A stretch of DNA of 64,000 nt from an uncultured Oscillospiraceae bacterium (lineage in GTDB: Bacteria > Bacillota > Clostridia > Oscillospirales > Oscillospiraceae). Where the stretch lies: the NCBI GenBank assembly GCA_934613505.1, contig CAKTTB010000003.1:1-64000 (forward strand). Direction: 5' to 3'. The notes under the pieces were generated by a model. It ran no database searches and was not told the origin of the DNA. It saw nothing but the letters and a program-made list of their open reading frames with translations. Within the stretch, counting starts at the first letter, position 1. Each line of letters opens with the position of its first letter. Shown here one piece after another: positions 24,208 to 32,780 of the stretch. The translations under genes were made by a program, and so were the position numbers.

Positions 24208-25425
24208 ATGTTCAAAAAAGTCATCGCGCTGCTTCTTGCTCTGGCGATGGTAGCTTGCATGCTTGTTGGCTGCGCCAGCAAGGACACGGCTGCTGACACC
24301 ACCGACAAGACCGAGACCCCGGCAGCTGACACTGCCACGACAGACACCGCTGAGGCTCCCGCCGATACCGCTGATACCAGTGATACCCAGGAAGTCATCA
24401 AGCTGAAGTTCGGCTACGCGCCCCCCAACGTTACGGAAGTCTTTATGTCCTGCGAAGAGTACCTGAAGAAGGCTGTCGCTTCCGCCAACGAGTCCGGCCT
24501 TTTTGACATCGAGCTGATCTGCGCTGAGCCGACCGGCAACGAGACCAACTACGAATCTCAGGTCACCAACCTCGAAAACCTGCTCGCACAGGGCTGCGAC
24601 GCGATCTTCTGCTCTCCCGGCTCCGAGGATGCCTGCCACAACGTCTTCGAAGAGATCAACCAGGCAAACGTTCCTCTGATTCTGTTCAACATCATTGAAG
24701 CTCCCGAAGGCATCGACGCTTACATTGTCGGTTTCGACAATGAGCAGGCTGGCGCCGTCAGCGGCTACGCATTCCTCGACTACTACGGTGGCCCCGGCGT
24801 CATGGGCACCGGCGAAATGGTCGACGTAGAACCGGGCACCAAGCTGAACCTCGAGTGGTGGGAGAACCTGTACAAGGACTTCGACTACAGCCAGATCGAA
24901 GACGTCTCTGTCGGCATCATCTCCGGCATTGAAGGCTCCATCTACACCATTGAGCGCAACGACGGCTTTACTAATGTTGTTACGCAGTCCCCGAACGTCA
25001 AGATCGCTGCTACCCTGAACGGCGACTGGGACCGCGCGACCTCTCTGGCCGCTGCTGAGAACATCCTGCAGGCCAACGACATCGACGCTTTCTTCGCAAT
25101 GTGCGGCGAGAGCGAGATGGCTGCTACCGTTGCTGTTGAGAACGCCGGCAAGACCGACGAAGTCATGGTCTTCGGCAACGACGGCACCAAGGAGACCATC
25201 CCGACCATCGTTGCAGGCAAGATCACTGCTGAGACCTGGCACGGCTTCCCCGAGTGGGGCTGGTACGGTGTTGAGACCGCTGTCCGCCTCTGCCTCGGCC
25301 TCGAGTGCGAGTCCTTTATCGACATCGGCCCGAGAACCCTGTACGCAGGCAACGCGGAATCCTTCCTGAACCCCGAGTTCGACGCGATCGACTGGGCTGG
25401 CATGGTTGCAGAAGCCAAGGGCTAA
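24208..25425 (+). CDS. Sugar ABC transporter substrate-binding lipoprotein
   Basis: The product is about 405 aa. The signal MFKKVIALLL ends in lipobox LVGC (Cys22), then a T/A/D-rich linker of about 45 residues. The rest is a type I periplasmic-binding fold of the ribose/galactose class, with LAQGCDAIFCSPGSEDA and 'FFAMCGESEMAATVAVENAG'. It captures a sugar outside the membrane for the RbsA- and RbsC-like partners downstream. I chose the ATG at 24208, eight nt after GGAGG; TTG 24193 and ATG 24202 overlap or crowd that site. Codon use is biased to highly expressed forms. Confidence 0.92.
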   Translation: MFKKVIALLLALAMVACMLVGCASKDTAADTTDKTETPAADTATTDTAEAPADTADTSDTQEVIKLKFGYAPPNVTEVFMSCEEYLKKAVASANESGLFDIELICAEPTGNETNYESQVTNLENLLAQGCDAIFCSPGSEDACHNVFEEINQANVPLILFNIIEAPEGIDAYIVGFDNEQAGAVSGYAFLDYYGGPGVMGTGEMVDVEPGTKLNLEWWENLYKDFDYSQIEDVSVGIISGIEGSIYTIERNDGFTNVVTQSPNVKIAATLNGDWDRATSLAAAENILQANDIDAFFAMCGESEMAATVAVENAGKTDEVMVFGNDGTKETIPTIVAGKITAETWHGFPEWGWYGVETAVRLCLGLECESFIDIGPRTLYAGNAESFLNPEFDAIDWAGMVAEAKG

Positions 25426-25462
25426 GCTCCTGTACTGAGCAATCGATAGGATACCTTATACT

Positions 25463-25500
25463 GGAAGTACATATTCCGCTTCGGCGGAATATGTACTTCC
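25463..25500 (+). other. Intercistronic hairpin after the substrate-binding gene
   Basis: A perfect 17-bp stem (25463-25479 with 25484-25500) is capped by a TTCG loop closed by C-G, a very stable tetraloop. No T-run follows. It lies between the binding-protein and ATPase genes. Such hairpins stabilise the upstream message or allow partial termination, giving more binding protein than membrane parts. Confidence 0.8.
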
Positions 25501-25525
25501 AAGTCAAATCTCAGGAGATAAGAAT

Positions 25526-27040
25526 ATGAGTGATACTGTATTGGAGATGAAAGGCATCAGAAAGTCGTTCGGTGCGACGCATGCCTTGAAGGATGTCAGC
25601 TTCACTGTTGAAAAAGGCGAAGTCCATATGCTGCTCGGCGAAAACGGCGCCGGTAAGTCTACGCTCATGAAGATTCTCGCCGGCTCTTTGGCAGCGGATG
25701 CAGGCAGCATCTATTGGGAAGGGAAAGAGATCGAAATTACAAGCCCGTCGGTCGCACGGAACCTCGGCATCAGCATGGTTTATCAGGAGCTGGCGCTGGT
25801 CGGTACCATGACCGTCATGGAAAATATTCTGATGGGCGATATGAACTGCCTTGGCAAGACGAATATTCTTGACAAGGGCGCGTGCAGAAAGCGCGCAAAG
25901 GACGTCCTTGACCGCGTCGGCCTCGGCAATCTGAGCATGGATGCGGTCGTGGATACGCTGAGCCTCGGCGTCCGGCAGCTGATCGAGATCGCAAAGGGCC
26001 TGTCCGGCAACGCAAAGCTCCTGATTTTGGATGAACCAACTTCCGCACTGACAGAGACGGAAGTTGATAACCTGTTTGGGATTATTGAAGGCCTCCAGAA
26101 GGAAGGCATTTCCTTCATCTTTATCACGCACAAGCTCGAAGAAGTCTTCCGCATCGGCTCTCGCGTCTCGATCCTGCGTGACGGCGAGGTCATCGGCGAA
26201 ACAAAGCCGATCGGGGAAGTGGAAGAGAACGACATGATCACCCGCATGGTCGGCCGTGAGATCACCGAGTTCTATCCGAAGGAATACAACACCAAAGACG
26301 ACGGCGAAGTGCTGATGGAAGTGAACGGCCTCACAAACTACAAGTACTTCCATGATGTCAGCTTCAAGGTCAAAAAGGGCGAGGTGCTGGGTCTGGCCGG
26401 TCTGGTCGGCAGCGGCACGACGGAGATCGTCGAAGCGATCTTCGGCCTCAAGCGCATCGACGAGGGCAGCATCACCTTCCTCGGCAAGCCGTATGAAGCG
26501 CCCGCACCGTACAAATCCCTGCGCCGCGGCATCGGCATGCTGGCCAAGGACAGAAAGCACAGCCTGCTCCTGCATATGCCGATCTACTGCAATATCGCAC
26601 TGTCCAATGCCTACGATTTTGTACGCTTCAAAATCGTGCGCCTGCAGAAGAAGGAGCGCACGGAATCCGAGATCTATGCAAAGAAGCTCCGCCTGAAGGC
26701 AGCTTCCGTGCAGCATCTGGCCTCGTCGCTCTCCGGCGGCAACCAGCAGAAGGTCGTTATCTCCAGACTGCTTTGCGCAAAGTGCAAGTTGTTTATTATG
26801 GACGACCCCACCCGCGGCATCGACGTTGGCGCGAAGATCGACGTGTACAATGCGATCAACGAGCTGACCGCTGAGGGCAATTCCGTTATCTTGATTTCTT
26901 CACAGCTTCCTGAACTGCTTGGCATTTCCGACCGCATTCTGGTCGCCAGAGACGGCACCATTGCCGGTGAATTTGATGCACGCAGCTGCACACAGGAAGA
27001 AATTATGAGTATTATCGCAGGAGGAGAAAAACATGAATGA
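25526..27040 (+). CDS. Sugar ABC transporter ATP-binding protein (RbsA-like, two ATPase domains)
   Basis: The product is 504 aa with duplicated nucleotide-binding domains. In the first, Walker A is GENGAGKST, the signature is LSLGVRQLIEIAK and Walker B LLILDEPTSALTE. In the second, Walker A is degenerate (GLVGSGTTEI), the signature is LSGGNQQKVVIS and Walker B LFIMDDPTRGIDVG. This asymmetry is normal for RbsA/MglA. It powers import of the sugar bound by the preceding lipoprotein. AGGAGA precedes the ATG, and the 3' end overlaps the permease gene by 8 bp. Confidence 0.93.
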   Translation: MSDTVLEMKGIRKSFGATHALKDVSFTVEKGEVHMLLGENGAGKSTLMKILAGSLAADAGSIYWEGKEIEITSPSVARNLGISMVYQELALVGTMTVMENILMGDMNCLGKTNILDKGACRKRAKDVLDRVGLGNLSMDAVVDTLSLGVRQLIEIAKGLSGNAKLLILDEPTSALTETEVDNLFGIIEGLQKEGISFIFITHKLEEVFRIGSRVSILRDGEVIGETKPIGEVEENDMITRMVGREITEFYPKEYNTKDDGEVLMEVNGLTNYKYFHDVSFKVKKGEVLGLAGLVGSGTTEIVEAIFGLKRIDEGSITFLGKPYEAPAPYKSLRRGIGMLAKDRKHSLLLHMPIYCNIALSNAYDFVRFKIVRLQKKERTESEIYAKKLRLKAASVQHLASSLSGGNQQKVVISRLLCAKCKLFIMDDPTRGIDVGAKIDVYNAINELTAEGNSVILISSQLPELLGISDRILVARDGTIAGEFDARSCTQEEIMSIIAGGEKHE

Positions 27041-28007
27041 CCTTGCTATGAAACGAGTAAAGCGCCTGACAAGACTGCAGCGGTTCAGCCCGATCGCGAT
27101 CTTCCTGGCTCTGTTTATCATCATGACAATCGTCAGCCCCACGTTCCTGCAGCGGGCGAGCGTGATGAACCTTCTGAAGCAGTGCGCGGTCTACGGCATC
27201 CTCGCCATCGGCGAGACCTTCGTCATCATGACCGGCGGCATTGACCTTTCCGTCAGTGCGGTCTGCGGCTTTACCGGCTGCTTCGTGTCCTATCTGAATG
27301 CGAATGCCGGCATGAGCGCTGGCGTCGCGATCCTGCTCGGCCTGATCGTCGCGCTGGTCGTCGGTCTCATCAACGGTGTTCTGACTGCGATCGTCGATAT
27401 CCCGGACTTCATCGCTACCCTCGGCACCCAGACCATCCTGAGCGGCCTTGCGCTGCTCATCACCGGCGGTCTGTCCATCACCGGCATTTCGAAGACCATC
27501 ACCGTCGTCGGCGGCAAGTCCGGCTTCGGCATCGGCTTCCCGTTCGCATCGCTGACCTTCCTCATCATCCTTCTCATTGCATGGTTCCTGCAGGAGAAGA
27601 CCACGCTCGGCAGAAATATCCTCGCCATCGGCGGCAACAAGGAAGCGGCCCGCGTCTCCGGCGTCCGGATCGTTGCTACGAAGATCATTGCCTGTGTCCT
27701 GTCGGCGATTTTCTCCGCCATCGGCGGCATGGTCCTGATCGGCCGTCTGAACTCCGCAAACGCTCTGATGGGCGGCGGCTATGAGCTGGATGCCATCGCC
27801 TGCGTCGTTATCGGCGGTACCTCCATCAACGGCGGCCGCGGCAAGATGCTCGGCACGCTCATCGGCGTTCTCACCATGGCTACTATCAACACCGGCATGG
27901 ACATGGCCGGCCTCGCGAGCTACTATCAGGATATCATCCTCGGCATCGTCATCGTCCTCGTTCTTGCGATGGACTGCACGATCCGTAAGAAGCTCTCCGA
28001 CGGCTGA
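27033..28007 (+). CDS. Sugar ABC transporter permease (RbsC-like)
   Basis: The product is 324 aa with eight to ten hydrophobic helices. Family motifs include 'GETFVIMTGGIDLSVSAVCG', GRNILAIGGNKEAARVSG and 'LDAIACVVIGGTSINGGRGK'. It forms the membrane channel of the ribose-type importer, probably as a homodimer with the double ATPase. The start overlaps the ATPase stop, indicating coupled translation. It is followed by a strong hairpin and then by the transketolase genes on the same strand. Confidence 0.93.
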   Translation: MNDLAMKRVKRLTRLQRFSPIAIFLALFIIMTIVSPTFLQRASVMNLLKQCAVYGILAIGETFVIMTGGIDLSVSAVCGFTGCFVSYLNANAGMSAGVAILLGLIVALVVGLINGVLTAIVDIPDFIATLGTQTILSGLALLITGGLSITGISKTITVVGGKSGFGIGFPFASLTFLIILLIAWFLQEKTTLGRNILAIGGNKEAARVSGVRIVATKIIACVLSAIFSAIGGMVLIGRLNSANALMGGGYELDAIACVVIGGTSINGGRGKMLGTLIGVLTMATINTGMDMAGLASYYQDIILGIVIVLVLAMDCTIRKKLSDG

Positions 28008-28039
28008 GCCGTATAAAACCAGAAACTTCAAACTGCTTG

Positions 28040-28075
28040 CATACGCCAAATACAGGTCCCTGTATTTGGCGTATG
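28040..28075 (+). other. Intercistronic hairpin before the transketolase genes
   Basis: A perfect 17-bp stem (28040-28056 with 28059-28075) with a 2-nt apex follows the permease stop by about 32 nt. There is no T-run after it, so it is more likely an RNA processing or stability element than a full terminator. It resembles the 25463 hairpin in position and design but not in sequence. Confidence 0.75.
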
Positions 28076-28124
28076 TGTCTGTCAGTACCTGCTGCGGCAG
28101 GATGCAAAGAAAGGGAGGCTGCAT

Positions 28125-28967
28125 ATGGGCTTTGATAAGAAACAAACAGATGCCTTTGCCATTCAGATCCGGAAAAACGCCATGCGCGCCATCGCGGCGA
28201 AGGGCAACGGCCACGTCGGCGGCGCGCTGTCCATCGCGGATCTGCTGGCCGTTCTGTATCACGATGTGATGCATGTGGATCCCAGGGATCCGGCCATGCC
28301 GGACAGGGATGTGATCGTCATCTCCAAGGGGCATGCCGGCCCTGCCATGTACGCCACGCTGGCGCTGAAGGGTTATTTTGATCTGGACATCCTCGATACG
28401 CTCAATCAGAACGGCACGATCCTGCCCAGCCATACGGATCGCCTGAAAACGCCGGGCGTCGACATGACGACCGGCTCTCTGGGACAGGGCGCTTCGCTGG
28501 CCGCCGGCGCCGCGCTTGCGGATAAGCTGGACGGCAAGAAGAATTATACCTATCTCATCCTCGGCGACGGCGAGCTGGACGAGGGACAGGTGTGGGAGAG
28601 CGTGCTGTTCGCCGCACAGCGGAAGCTGAACCATCTCATCACCTTTGTCGACGCAAACGGAAAGCAGCTGGACGGCACGACGGACGAGGTCTGCGCGCTG
28701 GGCGATATCGCCGCGAAATTTGCCGCGTTCGGCTACAAAACCATCGACGTGGCGGACGGCAACGATACGCAGCAGATCTATGATGCCATCCTCGCGGCCA
28801 AACAGGAGCAGACCAGACCGGTCGCCGTCATCCTGCATACCGTCAAGGGCGCGGGTGTCCAGCTGTACGCATCGATGAAGAACTGCCATTCGCCCAAGGT
28901 CAGCGCCACGGATTATGCCGCTGTGCTTGCGGATCTGGAGGAGCAGGAAAGGAGGCTCGGCCTGTGA
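28125..28967 (+). CDS. Transketolase, N-terminal subunit (TPP-binding)
   Basis: The product is 280 aa, covering only the first third of a normal transketolase. The thiamine-diphosphate motif begins LGDGELDEGQVWESV and continues to a FVDANGKQLDG segment. GNGHVGGALS and SKGHAGPAMY supply the conserved histidines. Together with the next gene it forms a split transketolase that moves a two-carbon ketol unit between sugar phosphates. In clostridia, split forms often serve dedicated sugar pathways; the apulose-4-phosphate enzyme (AptA/AptB) is one known case. AAAGGGAGG precedes the ATG. It is in line with the importer genes. Confidence 0.93.
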   Translation: MGFDKKQTDAFAIQIRKNAMRAIAAKGNGHVGGALSIADLLAVLYHDVMHVDPRDPAMPDRDVIVISKGHAGPAMYATLALKGYFDLDILDTLNQNGTILPSHTDRLKTPGVDMTTGSLGQGASLAAGAALADKLDGKKNYTYLILGDGELDEGQVWESVLFAAQRKLNHLITFVDANGKQLDGTTDEVCALGDIAAKFAAFGYKTIDVADGNDTQQIYDAILAAKQEQTRPVAVILHTVKGAGVQLYASMKNCHSPKVSATDYAAVLADLEEQERRLGL

Positions 28968-29923
28968 TGACGACGGTACGGAAAAGTGAGCTGGAGCTGA
29001 GAAAGGTTCTGGCGAAAACATTGCAGAAGCTTATGACGGAGAACCGGGACGTGGTCTATCTGGAAGGCGATCTTGCCGGCGCGATCAGCACGGACGGGCT
29101 GTTTGCCGTCTTCCCGGAGCAGGCGTTTGACGTCGGCATCATGGAGGCCAATATGGTCGGCGCGGCTGCGGGCATGTCCATTCGCGGAAAGATCCCCTTT
29201 GTCCACAGCTTTGGCACGTTCGCTTCGCGCCGCTGCGCGGATCAGGTCTTCCTGTCCGGCTGCTACAACCATGCGAACGTCCGCGTGCTCGGCTCCGACC
29301 CCGGCGTGACGGCCGAGGCCAACGGCGGCACGCATATGCCGTTTGAGGACATGGCTACGTTCTGCGCCTATCCGCAGATGACGATCCTGGATATCGCGGA
29401 GCCGCAGCTGCTGCAGTTTGTGCTGGAGCAGAGCGCGAAGACCTACGGCATGTACTATATCCGCTTCCCGCGCAAGGGCAATACGGCCTATTACGCGGAA
29501 AACGAGACGTTCGAGATCGGTAAGGGCAAGCTCCTGCGCGAGGGCATCGACGTGACGCTGGTCGCGTCCGGCGTAGAGGTGCCGCAGGCACTGGCCGCCG
29601 CGGATCTGCTGGCCGCGGACGGGATCTCGGCCGAGGTCCTTGACATGTTCACGGTCAAGCCGATCGACGAGACGCTCGTCTGCGCGAGTGCGGGCAAGAC
29701 CGGGGCGGTCGTAACGGCAGAGAACCATTCGGTGAACGGCGGTCTCGGCAGCGCGGTCGCGGCTGTGCTGGCGGAGAATCTACCGGTCCCCATGTACCGC
29801 ATCGGCGTGCGGGAGCAGTTCGGCGAAGTCGGCGATGCGGCTTACCTCAGCTGCAAGTTTGGCATTGACGCACAGGCCATCGCGGATGCGGCCCGGAAAA
29901 CGGTCGCGCGCAAGCTCGCCTGA
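28964..29923 (+). CDS. Transketolase, C-terminal subunit
   Basis: The product is about 319 aa. The pyrimidine-binding domain has VYLEGDLAGA with the catalytic Glu region, and AAGMSIRGKIPFVHSFGTF. The C-terminal domain follows with 'VEVPQALAAADLLAADGISA' and ENHSVNGGLGSA. It completes the active site with the preceding subunit. Translation may start at GTG 28964 (8 nt after AGGAGG) or ATG 28967 (11 nt after). Either overlaps the upstream stop, so the subunits are coupled. A terminator follows, closing the operon that began at 22448. Confidence 0.93.
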   Translation: MMTTVRKSELELRKVLAKTLQKLMTENRDVVYLEGDLAGAISTDGLFAVFPEQAFDVGIMEANMVGAAAGMSIRGKIPFVHSFGTFASRRCADQVFLSGCYNHANVRVLGSDPGVTAEANGGTHMPFEDMATFCAYPQMTILDIAEPQLLQFVLEQSAKTYGMYYIRFPRKGNTAYYAENETFEIGKGKLLREGIDVTLVASGVEVPQALAAADLLAADGISAEVLDMFTVKPIDETLVCASAGKTGAVVTAENHSVNGGLGSAVAAVLAENLPVPMYRIGVREQFGEVGDAAYLSCKFGIDAQAIADAARKTVARKLA

Positions 29924-29941
29924 ATTTCATAGTGTTCGGAG

Positions 29942-29984
29942 ATCCCCGCGGGTGCATGCAGGTGTACCTGCGGGGATTTTTTTT
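29942..29984 (+). terminator. Rho-independent terminator of the transketolase operon
   Basis: ATCCCCGC (29942-29949) pairs with GCGGGGAT (29970-29977) around a partly paired inner loop, followed by eight T. It lies 19 bp after the stop. Confidence 0.88.
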
Positions 29985-30098
29985 GGCATTGTGAAATTGA
30001 AATTTCATAAAACGGCGTTACAACTAAATGAGAACGTAATATATTGTGTAATATACACATATAACATTAAAAATATGAAAATAAAATTGGTTTTCCTG

Positions 30099-30127
30099 TT
30101 GACAAATGCTGAAATTCCTGTTACCAT
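30099..30127 (+). promoter_or_regulatory. Promoter of the ferredoxin/2-oxoacid oxidoreductase operon
   Basis: TTGACA (30099-30104), a 17-bp spacer and TACCAT (30122-30127) lie in an AT-rich gap. The leader is about 80 nt. The -10 is weak and the palindrome at 30133-30148 follows directly, which fits a regulated promoter. Confidence 0.75.
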
Positions 30128-30132
30128 GAGGA

Positions 30133-30175
30133 TGAAATAATTATTTCAGATAAACGGATGCGATGAAATAATTAT
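30133..30175 (+). promoter_or_regulatory. Candidate operator: 16-bp palindrome plus repeated half
   Basis: TGAAATAATTATTTCA (30133-30148) is a perfect palindrome covering the predicted transcription start. Its first 12 bases recur at 30164-30175, exactly 31 bp (three helical turns) away. A shorter TGAAATTTCA palindrome lies upstream at 29998-30007. The RpiR-family gene at 39286 ends this gene run and is the likely binder. Confidence 0.7.
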
Positions 30176-30213
30176 AACAATACGATTAAGCAAGTTGAGG
30201 AGGGAACGGTTTC

Positions 30214-30414
30214 ATGGTGACACTGCATATGAATGTGGATCGCTGCAAGAGCTGTGGATACTGTATTCTTGCATGTCCGAGCAAAGCGCTGAAGCTGAGC
30301 GGCAGCCTGAATAAGGAGGGCTACGACGTTGTCGAGAACGACGAGTCGAAATGCACCAAATGCGGTATCTGCTACACGGTTTGCCCCGACAATGTATTTG
30401 AGCTTTACGAATAA
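30214..30414 (+). CDS. korD: 2x[4Fe-4S] ferredoxin, delta subunit of 2-oxoacid oxidoreductase
   Basis: The product is 66 aa with two cluster motifs, CKSCGYCILACP and CTKCGICYTVCP, each completing a [4Fe-4S] centre. Small ferredoxins of this kind are the delta subunit of 2-oxoacid:ferredoxin oxidoreductases and carry electrons from the TPP site to free ferredoxin. It is the first gene of the operon, 21 bp before the alpha subunit, with GAGGAGGG in its ribosome site. The gene symbol follows the general Kor convention; the true 2-oxo acid is unknown. Confidence 0.9.
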   Translation: MVTLHMNVDRCKSCGYCILACPSKALKLSGSLNKEGYDVVENDESKCTKCGICYTVCPDNVFELYE

Positions 30415-30435
30415 GCGAAAGGGAGTGAGTGAACG

Positions 30436-31485
30436 ATGAAAAAGATGTGGAAAGGGAACCATGCCATTGCGGAAGCGGCAATGCGCGCCGGCTGTGAGTT
30501 CTACGCCGGTTATCCCATTACCCCGCAGACGGAGGTCAGCGAGTATCTGTCCTGGCGCATGCCGGAGCTTGGACGCCGGTTCCTTCAGGCGGAAAATGAG
30601 ATGGCGGCCGTCTACATGATCTTCGGCGCCTATGCCTGCGGCATGCGGTCGATGACCAGCTCGTCCGGCCCGGGCTTCTCGCTGAAGCAGGAAGGCATCG
30701 CGTATCTCTGCGCCAACAATTTCCCTGCAGTCATGGTCAACGTACAGCGCTGGGGTCCGGGCCTCGGCACGCTGGACTCTTCCCAGACCGACTACCTGCG
30801 CGACACGCGCGGCGGCGGCAACGGCGATTACCGCGTGATCGTGTTCGCCCCCAACAGCATTCAGGAGACCGTCGATCTCATGTACACCGCGTTCGACGTC
30901 GCTGAAAAATACAGAAACCCCGTTGAGATCCTCTCCGAGGCCGCCCTCGGACAGATGATGGAGCCGGTCGAGTTCCCGCCGTTCAAGGAGCGCAAGGAAG
31001 ACCTCGGCTGGACCTTCGACGGCACCGACCGTCCGCATGGCCGCATCGACAATCCGGAGAAGCCGGACGCTCTTCGCAGAAAGGTGCAGGCCATGACGAA
31101 GAACGAGCAGCGCTGGGAGAATTATCTGGTGGAAGACGCCGACTACGTGTTTGTCGCCTTCGGCCTGCCGTCCAGAACCAGCCGCAATGCCGTTGACCAG
31201 CTGCGCGCGCAGGGCCATAAGGTCGGCCTGATCCGGCCCATCACCGTGTGGCCGTTCCCGTACGAAGCGTTCAAGGCTGTGCCGGATACCGTCAAGGGCT
31301 TTATCTCCGTCGAATCCACGGACGATGGGCAGCTGATCGAAGACGTCGCGCTGGCAGCCAAGCGGATGTGCAAGGAAAATGTCCCGGTCTACGGCCTGTT
31401 CTCCGGCCAGAAGATCCCGAAGACCAAGGAGATCATCCGGTACTTCGAGGGCATTGTCAGCGGCGAACACAAGGAGGTGTACTGA
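30436..31485 (+). CDS. korA: 2-oxoacid:ferredoxin oxidoreductase, alpha subunit
   Basis: The product is 349 aa. It has the pyrimidine-domain features of KorA/VorB: GNHAIAEAAMRAGCEFYAGY, PITPQTEVSEY, QAENEMAAVYMIFGA and SSSGPGFSL. The C-terminal half has FVAFGLPSRTSRNAV. With the beta subunit it binds thiamine diphosphate and decarboxylates a 2-oxo acid to acyl-CoA, reducing ferredoxin. The substrate could be 2-oxoglutarate, a branched-chain or an aryl 2-oxo acid. The gene order delta-alpha-beta-gamma is typical of this class. Confidence 0.92.
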   Translation: MKKMWKGNHAIAEAAMRAGCEFYAGYPITPQTEVSEYLSWRMPELGRRFLQAENEMAAVYMIFGAYACGMRSMTSSSGPGFSLKQEGIAYLCANNFPAVMVNVQRWGPGLGTLDSSQTDYLRDTRGGGNGDYRVIVFAPNSIQETVDLMYTAFDVAEKYRNPVEILSEAALGQMMEPVEFPPFKERKEDLGWTFDGTDRPHGRIDNPEKPDALRRKVQAMTKNEQRWENYLVEDADYVFVAFGLPSRTSRNAVDQLRAQGHKVGLIRPITVWPFPYEAFKAVPDTVKGFISVESTDDGQLIEDVALAAKRMCKENVPVYGLFSGQKIPKTKEIIRYFEGIVSGEHKEVY

Positions 31486-31486
31486 T

Positions 31487-32224
31487 ATGGCAGTCGTGAA
31501 AAAGACACCGACCATGGTGAGCATTCCCAACCATTTCTGTCCCGGCTGCGGACACGGCATTCTGAACCGTCTGATCGCCGAGGTCATTGAAGAAAAGGGC
31601 TATGAAAAGAAGACCATCCTGACGCTCGGCGTCGGCTGCTCCTGTAACATGAACGGCAGCTGGAACGGCGACAAGATCCAGACCGCCCACGGCCGCGCCG
31701 CGGCTACCGCGACCGGCGTCAAGGTCGCACGGCCGGATCTGCTCTCCATTGCCTATCAGGGCGACGGCGACGCATACGTCATCGGCCTCGCCGAGACGCT
31801 CAACGCGGCCTACCGCAACGAGCCGATCACCGTTTTTATCATCAACAACAATAACTTCGCCATGACCGGCGGTCAGATGTCCTGGACCACGATGCCCGGA
31901 CAGGTTACCACGACCAGCGTCCACGGCCGCGATCCCGCCCTCACCGGTATGCCGATCCGCGTTCCGGAGTTCGCCGCGACCTTCCCCGATGTTGCCTATG
32001 TCGCGCGCGGCTCGGTCCACAGTGCGAAGGAGATCAACCGCCTGAAGGGCTACGTCAGAAACGCAATTGAGGCGCAGCTCAACGGTGAAGGCTATTCGAT
32101 GGTCGAAGTCCTCTGCCAGTGCCCGACGAACTGGGGCATGAGTGTGGAGAAGTCGATCCAATGGATGAATGACAAGGTCGCGCCCTATTACACACTGGGC
32201 GAGCTGAAGGGAAGGGGGAAATAA
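31487..32224 (+). CDS. korB: 2-oxoacid:ferredoxin oxidoreductase, beta subunit (TPP-binding)
   Basis: The product is 245 aa. FCPGCGHGILNRLIAE supplies cluster- or cofactor-linked cysteines. 'YQGDGDAYVIGLAETLNAAY' with NNNNFAMTGGQMSWTT is the TPP and Mg binding motif. It forms the active site with the alpha subunit. I chose the ATG at 31487 because AAGGAGG lies just upstream; the open frame before it is inside the alpha gene. It starts one base after the alpha stop and ends two bases before the gamma start. Confidence 0.93.
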   Translation: MAVVKKTPTMVSIPNHFCPGCGHGILNRLIAEVIEEKGYEKKTILTLGVGCSCNMNGSWNGDKIQTAHGRAAATATGVKVARPDLLSIAYQGDGDAYVIGLAETLNAAYRNEPITVFIINNNNFAMTGGQMSWTTMPGQVTTTSVHGRDPALTGMPIRVPEFAATFPDVAYVARGSVHSAKEINRLKGYVRNAIEAQLNGEGYSMVEVLCQCPTNWGMSVEKSIQWMNDKVAPYYTLGELKGRGK

Positions 32225-32226
32225 GC

Positions 32227-32769
32227 ATGGAGATCGTATTCGCAGGATTTGGCGGACAGGGTGTTCTGACAGCCGGTCTGATCGTAGCGGAAATGGCGCT
32301 TGAAAACGGGAAAAACGTAACATGGATGCCTGCTTACGGCCCCACGATGCGCGGCGGCAAGGCCTACAGCGTAGTCAAATACGCAGACGGGATGATCGGC
32401 GGCCCCGATATGGAGGAGCTGGATGCGCTGGTGGCCATGAACGAGCCGTCTCTGGCCTATACGGCTTATCTGAAAGAGGGCGGTCTGCTGATCGTCAACA
32501 CCAACAACGTCTCCGACGATGCCGAGATCAGCGATAAATTCGACGTCTTCCGCCTGCCGTGCCTGACGCTGGCACAGGAGGCGAACAACCCCAAGGCTGC
32601 AAACATCGTTGCCATTGGCGCACTGATCGGGAAATGTGGCTTGTTCCCGGTGGAGCAGGCGAAAGCAGTCCTGAAGCAGATCTTCGTCAGTAAGGGCAAG
32701 GAAAAGTATACAGCCATGAATGAGGCGGCATTTGTCGCCGGTCTGAACGCTGTAACGGCAGACGCCTGA
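32227..32769 (+). CDS. korC: 2-oxoacid:ferredoxin oxidoreductase, gamma subunit
   Basis: The product is 180 aa. The typical gamma-subunit start EIVFAGFGGQGVLTAG is followed by TWMPAYGPTMRGGKAYSVV and NTNNV. The gamma chain binds CoA in structurally studied relatives. With the three upstream genes it makes a complete four-part oxidoreductase. A long stem (32781-32821) without a T-run follows, then the acyl-CoA synthetase, so the operon probably continues. Confidence 0.92.
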   Translation: MEIVFAGFGGQGVLTAGLIVAEMALENGKNVTWMPAYGPTMRGGKAYSVVKYADGMIGGPDMEELDALVAMNEPSLAYTAYLKEGGLLIVNTNNVSDDAEISDKFDVFRLPCLTLAQEANNPKAANIVAIGALIGKCGLFPVEQAKAVLKQIFVSKGKEKYTAMNEAAFVAGLNAVTADA

Positions 32770-32780
32770 GGAGGCGCGCC

